Below the pieces are notes generated by a model, which was not told the origin of the DNA, searched no databases, and was given only the letters and a program-made list of their open reading frames with translations. Shown here in pieces: positions 41,093 through 50,641 of a stretch of 57,981 bases of DNA. Source of the DNA: an uncultured Acetatifactor sp. (GTDB lineage Bacteria > Bacillota > Clostridia > Lachnospirales > Lachnospiraceae); contig CATKYJ010000029.1 in NCBI GenBank assembly GCA_949840885.1, positions 1 to 57,981 on the forward strand. Reading direction: 5' to 3'. The position numbers and the translations under genes are program-made. Position 1 is the stretch's first letter; every line of letters starts with the position of its first letter.

Positions 41093-43864
41093 TTACGGGT
41101 TGGCCGCTTCTGTCGGTGCTGCCTCTGCTTTCGCTAAACCAGGCTTTCCCTGCAGGGTCTGAAAAGCAACCCTTACTATGAACAAATCAGCGTCCGTCTC
41201 CCAGGAGAATTCTCCGCCGCAGGCCTCGGTAAAGCTCTGGGCAATGGAAAGCCCTAAGCCGCTGCCGCCATCGGTACGGCTTGCATCCCCCCTGACAAAG
41301 CGCTCCGTGAAGTCCCTGCCCTTTTCCAGTTCCTGGCTGGAGGTGTTCTTTACGCTGGCCACCGCCAGGCTGCCGTCCGTGTGCAGAGCCACATATACCC
41401 GGGAGCCCGGGAGGGAGTATTTGCAGGCGTTCTGGAACAGGTTCTGGAAGACCCGGTAGAGGCGCTGGCCGTCCGCACTGATCATCACGGGTGTCTCCGG
41501 GATCTGGGTTCGGAACGTCACATTGCTTCCCTGAATCTGCTCCTCCATGTCCGCCAGAGTCTGGCGCAGAAGCTTGCCGAAGTCCAGCTCCTCCATCTGG
41601 ACGGGCAGTTCCCCGGAGGCGGCCTTGCTCACCGCGAATACGTCCGTAACCATGTTCTTGAGCCGCTTCGATTTTTCGTCCAGGATTTTGATGTAGTCTT
41701 TCACATACTCGGGCAGGCCATCCTCCTGTTTGAGGATTTCCACATAGCTGATGATAGAGGTCAGGGGGGTCTTGATGTCATGGGAAACATTGGCAATCAG
41801 CTCCACTTTCATGCGCTGGCTCTTCATCTGCTCGTCCACTGCCTTAGCCATGCCGTGGCGGATATCCTCTAACTGATCCATGACGGGCTGCAGATCATGG
41901 CCGGAGCCTGCTTTTTGGGGCTCACTCCCTCTCTCATGCTCCGCCCAGGCTGTGCCATCGCCAGTACTGCCGTCTAAAGTCCCACTGTAGGAACCGGTTT
42001 CTGTGGATGGCTCAGATGCCCTGCCCAGGCCGTCGCCATATTCCTCCCCATAGTCGCCGTCCCTGATCTGAGCGATGCGGTCAGAAATCGCCTCCACATC
42101 CCGGGCCATCTGTACGTTCTTCACCACTGCCCGGTACAGCACCGTCAGGAACAAGACTGTCTCCAGGGCAGCAAGCAGACAGACTATAGCCCTGACGTGC
42201 TCTCCTTTCCAGAGGTTATCCACCAACACCACCTGCTCCAGCATCAGGATGGCATAAAGCAGGCCTGCCAGGAAGAGGCTCCTGTTCCTGCGCGTCATTT
42301 TCCGGGACAGAGGCTGATCCAGGGTCTTTGCGCTGAATGTATCCAAGAGCTTTACAGTCAGACTTTTGCGCCATATCTTTTTATTGTGCCGCAGATCGTT
42401 CTTAAGAAGCCACAGCCCCCAAAACAATAGGATCCAGAACGCAGGAGGAATACTCCTTATTAGTTGCCCGCCAAGCCCTGCAGCCGAAACATAGTTTAAG
42501 TTGTAGTCATACGCGTAGAATAATTCCTCCCATATGCCATACCCGTAATTGTTCGTAACGAAACTCAGGCACAGCATGAACAGCCCATAGAACAGCGCCA
42601 AAAACAGCAGAATCTTACACTCCATCCAGATTTTTGCCTGAAAGCGGGCAATCCCCTCCGCTGCCTCCAGGCGGCTCTTCCTGCACAGGAAAGACGCGCC
42701 CAGCAGCACCAGGCATATCGCCAGGCAGATAAGGCTCTGGTGGATACTCTGCTGCTTTATCTTAAGGTTCACGTTCATCCAGTAGAGGCTGTTGTCATAT
42801 TGCAGCGCCCCGCCTTTCCCATAGGAACCTTCGGTGTAAAGCACAGGATCCGCTGCCACGGCCATGCAGACAGCGGCTTTTTTAGTGGTTCCATCTGTCT
42901 GGAAGTTGGCGTAGCCGGGCACATACCAGTCGCTGTCTTCCCGGAAGTAGCCGTCCCCATAAACGTCCACTTCCCTGCCGTCCTTTTGGATCCGGACTTT
43001 CTCCCCGTCAAAATACAGGAGGAAGTTGTAGCCCTCCGGCAGGACGATATCCTCAAAAGCCGAGATCCGCCCGGCACTGTCTGACTGTCCTGCGCTGGCG
43101 GAATCCTGCTCTTTCCCGCTGTCGGATCCTGTCCCTGAAAAGTCATAGTTGCCGTACAGCACCTTGCCGTCATAGGCGATTGTATAGAGGAGGTTCCTGT
43201 CCCCTTTGATGCTGTCATGGTACTTTGCCGCGATTTTCTGCTTCTGTTCGTCCGTAAGAGGCTTGATCTGTTCCCCGGGCAGGCGGTTCGGCAGATAGTT
43301 CTCCAGACTTTCCATCAGGTTCCTCATTTCATCCTGATAGATCTCCAGTTCCGCCCGGAATGCCTCCCGGGCCTTTGAATCCTCCTCGTTGTCCATGACA
43401 TCCAGCAGTTCCAGATACCCCTCCTGCATGCTCTTAAGGCTTTCCAGATAGTTTGCGAGCTCCTCTCCTGAGATGGTGCCCGTTAAAGAAGCATCCTGCT
43501 GCTCCACGATTTCCTCCTGGAGAGCCTCTGTTAAAAACTCAGAATAGCCATACCCATATTCGCCATGAAACCTGTACCCATACCCATCGCCATAATAGGT
43601 TCCGTCTTCATACCCCCAGAAGCCCCAAAGCCCCTCTCCTCCCGTGGCCATGATCAGAAAATCCTGCAGGCGATCTTCCACATATGCCCGAAACCGCGCC
43701 TCCTCCTGGTAATCTCTTGCAAGCACCCTGTCCAGCTCCCAGACATTGACGTTTCCGGGCTTTTTCCTGAGAATGTCCGCAAGGCTCCCCAAGGTCAGGC
43801 TGACGCCTAATAAGAAGACGAGAAAACTAATGATTCTTTTCCTGTTTTTCCATTTTGTATCCAA
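41093..43864 (-). CDS. Large multi-TM sensor histidine kinase
   Basis: A 923-residue membrane kinase. A first helix (about 11-30) is followed by an extracytoplasmic domain of about 350 residues with a Gly/Tyr-rich stretch (GLWGFWGYEDGTYYGDGYGY, near 78-97). Then come about five membrane helices (385-590) and a Gly/Ser/Thr-rich linker (about 615-665). The DHp domain has the phospho-His in NVSHDIKTPLTS. The ATPase domain has NLFQNACKYS and GGSGLGLSIAQSF; its G1 position is the KNTS variant seen in many Firmicutes kinases. It must phosphorylate the adjacent regulator, with which it overlaps by 38 bases. The only reasonable start is TTG 43864. The signal sensed is unknown. Confidence 0.88.
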   Translation of the reverse strand: MDTKWKNRKRIISFLVFLLGVSLTLGSLADILRKKPGNVNVWELDRVLARDYQEEARFRAYVEDRLQDFLIMATGGEGLWGFWGYEDGTYYGDGYGYRFHGEYGYGYSEFLTEALQEEIVEQQDASLTGTISGEELANYLESLKSMQEGYLELLDVMDNEEDSKAREAFRAELEIYQDEMRNLMESLENYLPNRLPGEQIKPLTDEQKQKIAAKYHDSIKGDRNLLYTIAYDGKVLYGNYDFSGTGSDSGKEQDSASAGQSDSAGRISAFEDIVLPEGYNFLLYFDGEKVRIQKDGREVDVYGDGYFREDSDWYVPGYANFQTDGTTKKAAVCMAVAADPVLYTEGSYGKGGALQYDNSLYWMNVNLKIKQQSIHQSLICLAICLVLLGASFLCRKSRLEAAEGIARFQAKIWMECKILLFLALFYGLFMLCLSFVTNNYGYGIWEELFYAYDYNLNYVSAAGLGGQLIRSIPPAFWILLFWGLWLLKNDLRHNKKIWRKSLTVKLLDTFSAKTLDQPLSRKMTRRNRSLFLAGLLYAILMLEQVVLVDNLWKGEHVRAIVCLLAALETVLFLTVLYRAVVKNVQMARDVEAISDRIAQIRDGDYGEEYGDGLGRASEPSTETGSYSGTLDGSTGDGTAWAEHERGSEPQKAGSGHDLQPVMDQLEDIRHGMAKAVDEQMKSQRMKVELIANVSHDIKTPLTSIISYVEILKQEDGLPEYVKDYIKILDEKSKRLKNMVTDVFAVSKAASGELPVQMEELDFGKLLRQTLADMEEQIQGSNVTFRTQIPETPVMISADGQRLYRVFQNLFQNACKYSLPGSRVYVALHTDGSLAVASVKNTSSQELEKGRDFTERFVRGDASRTDGGSGLGLSIAQSFTEACGGEFSWETDADLFIVRVAFQTLQGKPGLAKAEAAPTEAANP

Positions 43865-44549
43865 TGCCCCACACCACCTTTATATATTCTGGCTCTTTCG
43901 GATTCAGCTCCAGTTTCTCCCGGATGCGGCGGATGTGCACCATGACGGTATTCTCCGAGGCATAGGCGTCCTCCTCCCAGACTCTGCGGTAGATTTCCTC
44001 CGCAGGGAATACCCGGCCGGGGTTGCGCATGAACAGGTCGATGATCTTGGTCTCCGTAGCCGTGAGCCTTACTGGCTCCCCGTCTGCGTAGAGGACTCTC
44101 TCCTGCGTGTTGTAGATGAGACGTCCGTTTTTGATCTCCCCTGTCCTTGTGCCCGCGTGGATGTCCCCTAAAGTGGTGAAGCGGCGCAGCTGGCTTTTCA
44201 CCCGGGCCGCCAGTTCCTGGGGATTGTAGGGCTTGGCCACATAGTCGTCCGCGCCCATGGACAGTCCCAGCACCTTGTCAGTCTCCTCGCTTTTTGCACT
44301 GAGCACGATCACCGGAATATTGGCCCTTTCCCGGATGCGCATCAGAGCCGACAGTCCGTCCAGCTTCGGCATCATCACATCGATGAGAACCAGATGCACA
44401 GTCTCTCTGGACAGGATGTCCAGGGCCTGGAGGCCATCGTAGGCTTTCAGCACATCGTAGCCCTCCTTCCTCAGCAGGATATCAATGGCTTTCACTATCT
44501 CTCTGTCGTCATCTACTACCAATACGCGTTCGCCCATGTAGTCTCCCAT
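43827..44549 (-). CDS. OmpR-family response regulator
   Basis: A 240-residue regulator. The receiver has VVDDD (13-15 acidic pocket), phosphorylation site Asp57 (LVLIDVMMPKLDG) and Lys106 (VAKPYNP). The DNA-binding winged helix contains RLTATETKIIDLFMRNPGRVFPAEEI and SENTVMVHIRRIREKLE. It is the partner of the downstream kinase. Two starts are possible, ATG 44549 (after GGAAAGG) and ATG 44537 (after GGGAG). TTGTAAGAAA direct repeats 84-104 bases upstream of the ATG suggest autoregulation. Confidence 0.92.
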   Translation of the reverse strand: MGDYMGERVLVVDDDREIVKAIDILLRKEGYDVLKAYDGLQALDILSRETVHLVLIDVMMPKLDGLSALMRIRERANIPVIVLSAKSEETDKVLGLSMGADDYVAKPYNPQELAARVKSQLRRFTTLGDIHAGTRTGEIKNGRLIYNTQERVLYADGEPVRLTATETKIIDLFMRNPGRVFPAEEIYRRVWEEDAYASENTVMVHIRRIREKLELNPKEPEYIKVVWGIGYKMEKQEKNH

Positions 44550-44609
44550 GCCTTTCCGCGGGTTTGATTCTGCAGCTGTATCTTTGAGCTGCTTACAGGA
44601 TAGCTTTTG

Positions 44610-44653
44610 TTTTTTACAAAACAGTCGGGGCTTTTCTTACAAATTTCTTACAA
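44610..44653. promoter_or_regulatory. TTGTAAGAAA direct repeats upstream of the response regulator
   Basis: Minus-strand TTGTAAGAAA occurs at 44644-44653 and 44633-44642, offset 11 bp. A one-mismatch copy, TTGTAAAAAA, lies at 44610-44619, and a TGTAAG core at 44592-44597. Head-to-tail boxes one helical turn apart are the usual binding arrangement for OmpR-family regulators. It lies between polC and the regulator gene. Confidence 0.6.
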
Positions 44654-44668
44654 TTGCTTTTTCGGTTC

Positions 44669-47600
44669 CTAAAAATCAAACAGGCTCAGCTGGTTGGACT
44701 CCGGCAGATTCCCCAAGAGGTTCAGGGAAGCCATGAGATCCACCATGGTCTTGGACACCTTTGTCCGCTCTCGGAAGTCGTCCTTGGACAGAAAAGGCCC
44801 GTCCTTAGCCGCCTCCACAATGGCGTCTGCCGCCTTGTCCCCCAGGCCCTCTATGCTGTTTAGGGAGGGCATCAGTTTTCCGTCCACGATCTGGAATGAC
44901 CGGGACTGGGCCGTGAAGATGTCGATGGGGGTGAATTCATAGCCCCTTTCATACATCTCCTGGACGATGCGCATGTCGCCATAGGCGCCCTCCTCCCTGT
45001 TGGAGAGAGGCACTGCCCCCGGCTCCTTGTCCGCAGCGGCGTCCATGCGGCGCTTGTAGTCCGCCATGTTGGCCTCCAGCCTGGCCTTTCCCAGGCACAT
45101 CAGTTCATAGGAGAAAGCCTTGGCCCGGATGCTGAAGTACGCCCCGTAGTACGCTAACGGGTAATGTATCTTGCAGTAGGCGATGCGCCATGCCATCATG
45201 ACATAGGCTGCCGCGTGAGCCTTGGGGAACATGTACTTTATCTTCTTGCAGGAGTCGATGTACCAGTCAGGCACTTTGTTCTCTTTCATGGCATCGATCC
45301 AATCGCCTTTGAGCCCCTTGCCTTTCCGGACGCTCTCCATAATGGTGAATGCCAGGCTGGACTCCACCCCCATCTGAATCAGGTAGAGCATGATGTCGTC
45401 CCGGGTACAGATGGCCGTGGAAATGGTGGCCGTGCCGCTCATGATCAGGTCTTTTGCATTGCCCAGCCACACGTCCGTGCCGTGGGCAAGCCCTGAGATG
45501 CGTACCAGATCCGAGAACGCCTTGGGCTGGGCATCAATTACCATCTGCATGGCAAAGTCCGTGCCGAACTCCGGGATCCCCAGACACCCCAGCTTTGTCC
45601 CGCCGATCTGGTCAGGGACGATCCCTAAGGCGTCCGTGTTCTGGAACAGGCTCATCACGTCTTTTCCGTCCAGAGGGATGGTCAGGGGATCCACACCGGT
45701 GAGATCCTGCAGCATACGGATCATGGTGGGATCATCGTGTCCTAAAATATCCAGCTTCAGCAGGTTGTGGTCGATGGAGTGATAATCAAAATGCGTGGTG
45801 ACGATATCCGTCTCCATGTCGTTTGCCGGATGCTGCACCGGCGTAAAGGAATTGATGTCCTGGCCAAAGGGCAGCACCACAATGCCGCCGGGGTGCTGGC
45901 CCGTGCTGCGGCGCACCCCGGCCACCCCCATGGCCAACCTCTCCATCTCGCTCTTTCTCCTGTGCCTGTTCCTCTCCTCGAAATAATTTTTTACATAGCC
46001 GAAAGCGGTTTTGTCCGCCAGGGTGGCGATGGTGCCTGCCCGGAAAGTCTGGCCCGCGCCGAAGATGACCTCCGTGTACTTATGGGCCTTGGACTGGTAC
46101 TCACCGGAGAAGTTTAAGTCGATGTCCGGTTCCTTGTCCCCCTTGAAGCCTAAGAATGTCTCGAAAGGGATGTCAAAGCCGTCCTTGTGGAGCAGTTCCC
46201 CGCAGTTTGGACAAAATTTGTCCGGCATGTCCACCCCTGCCTTGCCCCCAAAGGCCTTTACGTCATCTTCCTCAAAGTCCACATAATGGCATTTGCTGCA
46301 GTAATAATGGGGGCTCAGGGGATTGATCTCCGTAATCCCCGCCATGGTGGCCACGAAAGAGCTTCCAACGCTGCCTCTGGAGCCCACCAGATATCCGTCC
46401 TCCACGGATTTCCACACCAGCTTCTGGGCTATGATGTACATTACGGCGAAGCCGTTCTTGATGATGGAATTCAGTTCTTTCTGGAGCCTTGCCTCCACAA
46501 TGGCGGGGAGGTCGGGGCCGTAGATTTCATGGGCCTTGTCATAACATATCTTCGTCAGCGTCTTGTCGCTGTCGTCGATGACAGGGGCGCATTTGTCCGG
46601 GCGCACAGGTGCAATGGACTCCACCATGTCCGCAATCATGTTGGTATTTTTTACTACAATCTCGTATGCCTTATCGCTTCCCAGGTAATCGAACTCCTGT
46701 AACATCTCCTCCGTGGTGTGAAAAAACAGGGGTGCCTGCTCGTCCGCATCCTCAAAGCCCCGGCCGGCCATGATGATGCGGCGGTACACCTCGTCCTCGG
46801 GATCCAGGAAATGCACGTCACAGGTAGCCACCACGGGCTTGTGGAACTGCTCCCCCAGCTTCACCACAAGACGGTTCATATTCTCGATATCCTCCAGGGA
46901 ATTGATGTCCCTGATCCTCTCGGCGGAAATCATGAACTTATTGTTGCCAGTGGGCTGAATCTCCAGGTAGTCGTAGAAATTCACGATCCTTGCAATCTGC
47001 ATGTCGCTTTGGCCGTCTATCAGGGCCCGGTAAAGTTCTCCGGCCTCGCAGGCGCTTCCTAAGATAAGCCCCTCTCTGTACTTCCGGATCAGGCTCTTGG
47101 GAATCCTGGGGTGCCTGCCGGCGTAATAGGTCAGGTGAGACTCTGAGATCAGCCGGTAGAGGTTGATGCGTCCTAAGTCGTTCTTGGCCAGGATGATGGC
47201 ATGGTAGGTGGGCGCTTTCTTTACCAGATCCGTGCTGGCCGCCCCCAGGGCGTTTAGTTGCGCAAGTGTATGGATGTCCCGTTCCTCCAGCATCTGGATA
47301 AGCTTCATGAATATCCATGCCGTGCACTCCGCATCGTCCACAGCCCGGTGGTGGTTCTCCAGAGAGATGTTCAGGGTCTTTGCCACAGCATCCAGGGTGT
47401 GCTTGGCCTGGTTTGGCAGCAGTACCCTGGCGATGCCTACGGTGTCGATATATGCGTGCTCCATGGAGAGATTTTGTCTTCTGGCATTCTCCAGCATAAA
47501 GCTCATGTCAAAGCCCGCATTGTGAGCCACCAGGATGCAGCCCTGGCAAAACTCCAGGAACCGGGGCAGCACTTCCTCAATGAGGGGTGCGTCTACAACC

Positions 47601-49444
47601 ATGTCGTCCCGGATACTGGTCAGTTTTTCGATTTCGAAGGGGATGGGCACCTGGGGATTCACAAAGGTGGAAAAACGCTCCGTCACCTGCCCGCCCTGTA
47701 CTTTTACCGCTCCGATTTCAATGATCCGGTTGTTCACAGGGGAAAAGCCCGTGGTCTCAATGTCGAACACCACGAAATCGTCCGTAAGCTTCCCCCCTTT
47801 GTCTCCGGTGACAATCTCTTTCAGATCGTCCACCAGATAGGCCTCCACTCCGTAAATGACCTTGAAGAAATCCTGCTTATCCGGCGGCTCTTTCCCCGCT
47901 TCCTTGCATTTGCCGCATTCCGCTTTCCACAGATCCTGCCACACATGGTAGGCGTCCGTGAAGCCTTGAACCACGCCATGGTCTGTAATGGCAATGGCTC
48001 TGTGCCCCCACTGGAAAGCTCTCTTTACAATGTCCTTGGCCTCTGAGACCCCATCGAAGTCGCTCATCTTGGTATGACAGTGCAGCTCCACCCGCTTATG
48101 GGCCGCAGTGTCCGAGCGTACCGTGGTGAAATTGGGGATCTTTCGGATTCCCGTAAGGGAGCCTATGGTGATCTCATGGTCGAATTTGTCCATGGTGGCC
48201 ATGCCTTTGAGTTTCACAAAGGAGCCTGGCTTTAAGCTGTCCAAAAGCTCCTTGACATATTCGGTTTTCACAAAAAGCTTGATGGTTATGGTGTCTGTGA
48301 AGTCCGTCACATCGAACATGACGATGGTTCTCTCATTGCGGATCTCCCGGCTGTCCGTCTTTAACACCTTTCCGCGGATGGTCACGTCCCCCACCTCGCC
48401 GATGATCTCATCGATGGGAATGGCCTCCTCGTCAAAATCCCTGCCATAGATCACATTGGGGTCGTCTGACTGCTTTAAGGGGCGGTCTCCTCTGCGGAAT
48501 TCGCCGCGCTTAAAGCCGCCCTTACCGGGACCGTTCCGGTAGGCGCCGCCTTGAGACAGGCTGCCATCACCAGCCTGTCTGGTGATGCCGCCTGAAGAAG
48601 CGTCCCCTCCGTTTCCTGCGTAGACGCCATTCTGTGCTGCGCCGCTTCCCTGGCCGCTCCCTGCAGCGCTTTTTCCGAATCCTGCGTTCGTACCGTCTTT
48701 CCCGCTTGCTCTGCCAGCGCCGCTTTTTGCGCCTCCGGCAGCCGCGCCGTCGTTTCTGGATGCCTGGCTGTTTTTTCCGCCTCTTTCTGATCCGCCCGCT
48801 TCTCCTGCCTCCGGGGCCTGTCCGTACTGCCATCCCTGGGTCCCTGCCCTGCCGCCCCCTGCCCGCAGGATAATTTCGTTGACCCGCATCTGCAGCTTTG
48901 TCTCGTCATCCTCGGAAAACCTGCTGCCCTGGGGCTCTCTGTACTCCACCTCCACAAAAGCTTTCAGGCCGCAGCGTTCCACCAATATCTTCTCCAGCAC
49001 CCGGACAAGCTCTCCCTCCTTGCTCCGATTCAGCACGGTGTCATCAATGGAAAGGCGTATCTGTCCGGGCTCCGGATAAGTGATCCGGGCCGTGCGGAAA
49101 GCATTGTACTCCACATGGCTGTATTCCCTCAGTTCCGCCAGAATGCTCTCCCGATAGGTCTCCATCAGGTTCTCCGGCGTGTATTGGGAAGAAAGTTCAA
49201 ACCGCTCGAATATCCGCACGGTTAAAAGGGCATGGGGAAAAAGCTGGGTCTTGATGGCTTTTTCCGCTGCCCAGATATCCTCTTTTGGCAATAGCCTGGT
49301 GCTGAACAGATAGACGGAGAGCCTGTCTTTCTGCTTTGTGGCGGACACCCGTTCCACCTGGGCCTGCTCCAGCTTGTCATGTAAAGTCCCCTTTAAATCC
49401 AGTGTGGGGAACACTTCAAAAAATGGCTTCGTCTTTGTACTCAT
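44669..49444 (-). CDS. polC: DNA polymerase III alpha subunit, Gram-positive type (PolC)
   Basis: The 1591-residue replicative polymerase with built-in proofreading. It has an N-terminal domain (1-194) and then an unusual Gly/Ala/Ser-rich insertion (195-323). The OB fold (about 350-440) and PHP domain (RVELHCHTKMSDFDG from 451) follow. The PHP domain is interrupted by a DEDDh 3'-5' exonuclease (FVVFDIETTGFSP, LVAHNAGFDMSFM, HHRAVDDAECTA). Next are a zinc module (CSKCHYVDFEE... CPNCGELL) and the palm with PDIDLNFSGEYQ. Typical PolC is about 1430-1460 residues; the linker accounts for the excess. Its ATG overlaps the ispG stop by four bases. Confidence 0.97.
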   Translation of the reverse strand: MSTKTKPFFEVFPTLDLKGTLHDKLEQAQVERVSATKQKDRLSVYLFSTRLLPKEDIWAAEKAIKTQLFPHALLTVRIFERFELSSQYTPENLMETYRESILAELREYSHVEYNAFRTARITYPEPGQIRLSIDDTVLNRSKEGELVRVLEKILVERCGLKAFVEVEYREPQGSRFSEDDETKLQMRVNEIILRAGGGRAGTQGWQYGQAPEAGEAGGSERGGKNSQASRNDGAAAGGAKSGAGRASGKDGTNAGFGKSAAGSGQGSGAAQNGVYAGNGGDASSGGITRQAGDGSLSQGGAYRNGPGKGGFKRGEFRRGDRPLKQSDDPNVIYGRDFDEEAIPIDEIIGEVGDVTIRGKVLKTDSREIRNERTIVMFDVTDFTDTITIKLFVKTEYVKELLDSLKPGSFVKLKGMATMDKFDHEITIGSLTGIRKIPNFTTVRSDTAAHKRVELHCHTKMSDFDGVSEAKDIVKRAFQWGHRAIAITDHGVVQGFTDAYHVWQDLWKAECGKCKEAGKEPPDKQDFFKVIYGVEAYLVDDLKEIVTGDKGGKLTDDFVVFDIETTGFSPVNNRIIEIGAVKVQGGQVTERFSTFVNPQVPIPFEIEKLTSIRDDMVVDAPLIEEVLPRFLEFCQGCILVAHNAGFDMSFMLENARRQNLSMEHAYIDTVGIARVLLPNQAKHTLDAVAKTLNISLENHHRAVDDAECTAWIFMKLIQMLEERDIHTLAQLNALGAASTDLVKKAPTYHAIILAKNDLGRINLYRLISESHLTYYAGRHPRIPKSLIRKYREGLILGSACEAGELYRALIDGQSDMQIARIVNFYDYLEIQPTGNNKFMISAERIRDINSLEDIENMNRLVVKLGEQFHKPVVATCDVHFLDPEDEVYRRIIMAGRGFEDADEQAPLFFHTTEEMLQEFDYLGSDKAYEIVVKNTNMIADMVESIAPVRPDKCAPVIDDSDKTLTKICYDKAHEIYGPDLPAIVEARLQKELNSIIKNGFAVMYIIAQKLVWKSVEDGYLVGSRGSVGSSFVATMAGITEINPLSPHYYCSKCHYVDFEEDDVKAFGGKAGVDMPDKFCPNCGELLHKDGFDIPFETFLGFKGDKEPDIDLNFSGEYQSKAHKYTEVIFGAGQTFRAGTIATLADKTAFGYVKNYFEERNRHRRKSEMERLAMGVAGVRRSTGQHPGGIVVLPFGQDINSFTPVQHPANDMETDIVTTHFDYHSIDHNLLKLDILGHDDPTMIRMLQDLTGVDPLTIPLDGKDVMSLFQNTDALGIVPDQIGGTKLGCLGIPEFGTDFAMQMVIDAQPKAFSDLVRISGLAHGTDVWLGNAKDLIMSGTATISTAICTRDDIMLYLIQMGVESSLAFTIMESVRKGKGLKGDWIDAMKENKVPDWYIDSCKKIKYMFPKAHAAAYVMMAWRIAYCKIHYPLAYYGAYFSIRAKAFSYELMCLGKARLEANMADYKRRMDAAADKEPGAVPLSNREEGAYGDMRIVQEMYERGYEFTPIDIFTAQSRSFQIVDGKLMPSLNSIEGLGDKAADAIVEAAKDGPFLSKDDFRERTKVSKTMVDLMASLNLLGNLPESNQLSLFDF
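48476..48862 (-). other. Low-complexity Gly/Ala/Ser linker region within polC
   Basis: Residues 195-323 of PolC are almost wholly Gly, Ala, Ser, Asn, Gln and Lys/Arg (for example GAAAGGAKSGAGRASGKDG) and end in a basic patch (GGFKRGEFRRGDR). The frame stays open and is flanked by well-conserved PolC sequence. Confidence 0.85.
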
Positions 49445-50493
49445 TTCCAGTTGTCCAACTCTTCTTTCAACGCATCCAGCAGCTGCTCCTCCGGCACCTT
49501 CCGCAGGATTTCACCTTTTTTGAATAAGAGCCCCTCTCTCTCCCCCCCTGCTATCCCTAAGTCGGCCTCCTTTGCCTCCCCGGGGCCGTTCACCGCACAG
49601 CCCATGACAGCCACCTTAATGTCCAGGGGATAGTCCTCCACCAGTTTCTCCACCTTGCCCGCCAGGCCGATCAGATCGATTCTGGTTCTGCCACAGGTGG
49701 GACAGGACACCACCTCGATGCCGCCCTCCCGCAGGCCTAAGGTCCGCATAATCAGCTTTGCCGATCTGATCTCTTCCACCGGATCCCCTGTCAGGGAGAC
49801 CCGGATGGTGTCGCCGATGCCCTGATGCAGGATAAGGCCCAGGCCAATGGAGGATTTGATATTGCCGCTCCAGACAGTCCCCGCCTCCGTAATGCCCACA
49901 TGAATGGGGTAGCGCGTCTGCGCCGCCAGCAGTTCATGGGCTTTCACGCACATGAGCACGTCCGAGGACTTGATACTGATGACTATATTTTCGTAATCTT
50001 CTTTTTCTATCATGGCCGCTTTTTCCAGGGCGCTCTCCACAATCCCCTCCGCCGTGACGCCGCCGTATTTTTCCAGAAACGCCCTCTCAAGAGAGCCGCT
50101 GTTGACCCCTACGCGGATGGGAATATTCCGCTCTTTCGCCGCAGACACTACTGCCTGCACCTTGTCCGGCCCGCCGATGTTGCCCGGATTGATGCGGATT
50201 TTGTCCGCCCCGTTCTCTATGGCGGCAATGGCCATCTTATAGTCAAAATGAATGTCCGCCACCAAAGGGATATGTATCTGCCGCCTGATACTGGCAAGGG
50301 CTTTCGCTGCCTCCATATCCGGCACCGTACAGCGCACGATTTCACACCCCGCCTGCTCCAGCGCCAGGATCTGCGCCACCGTGGCGGAAACGTCCTGGGT
50401 CTTCGTATTCGTCATGGACTGGATCAGGATAGGATTGCCGCCCCCGATCTTCCTGTCCCCTATCTGTACCACTCTCGTCTTCTCCCTATGCAT
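49441..50493 (-). CDS. ispG: 4-hydroxy-3-methylbut-2-enyl diphosphate synthase (flavodoxin-dependent)
   Basis: The 350-residue IspG (GcpE) carries out the penultimate step of the MEP isoprenoid pathway, converting MEcPP to HMBPP with a 4Fe-4S cluster. It has the TIM-barrel start HREKTRVVQIGDRKIGGGNP, KIRINPGNIGG, and the cluster ligands in SCPTCGRTRIDL and VMGCAVNGPGEA. The chosen ATG 50493 follows AAAGGAG; the frame extends to 50547 without a site. It forms an operon with polC (ATGA overlap), as in other Clostridia. Confidence 0.97.
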   Translation of the reverse strand: MHREKTRVVQIGDRKIGGGNPILIQSMTNTKTQDVSATVAQILALEQAGCEIVRCTVPDMEAAKALASIRRQIHIPLVADIHFDYKMAIAAIENGADKIRINPGNIGGPDKVQAVVSAAKERNIPIRVGVNSGSLERAFLEKYGGVTAEGIVESALEKAAMIEKEDYENIVISIKSSDVLMCVKAHELLAAQTRYPIHVGITEAGTVWSGNIKSSIGLGLILHQGIGDTIRVSLTGDPVEEIRSAKLIMRTLGLREGGIEVVSCPTCGRTRIDLIGLAGKVEKLVEDYPLDIKVAVMGCAVNGPGEAKEADLGIAGGEREGLLFKKGEILRKVPEEQLLDALKEELDNWK

Positions 50494-50582
50494 GCCGGTC
50501 TCCTTTCCCACATATCTCTTCCTACCGCCTATGACAGATTTACTCACGAGCGGCCGCTACTGAGTTATCATGAACAACTATC

Positions 50583-50611
50583 ATGATATACGAAACTTTC
50601 CTAAAAAGCAA
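50583..50611 (-). promoter_or_regulatory. Promoter of ispG-polC
   Basis: Minus strand: -35 TTGCTT (50606-50611), 17-bp spacer, -10 TATCAT (50583-50588). It lies in the 148-base gap after dprA, which also holds a TATCATGA-N7-TCATGATA-like imperfect inverted repeat near 50565-50588. Confidence 0.6.
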
Positions 50612-50641
50612 CAGCAAAAACCACCCCGCTCCTGAGCCCCC

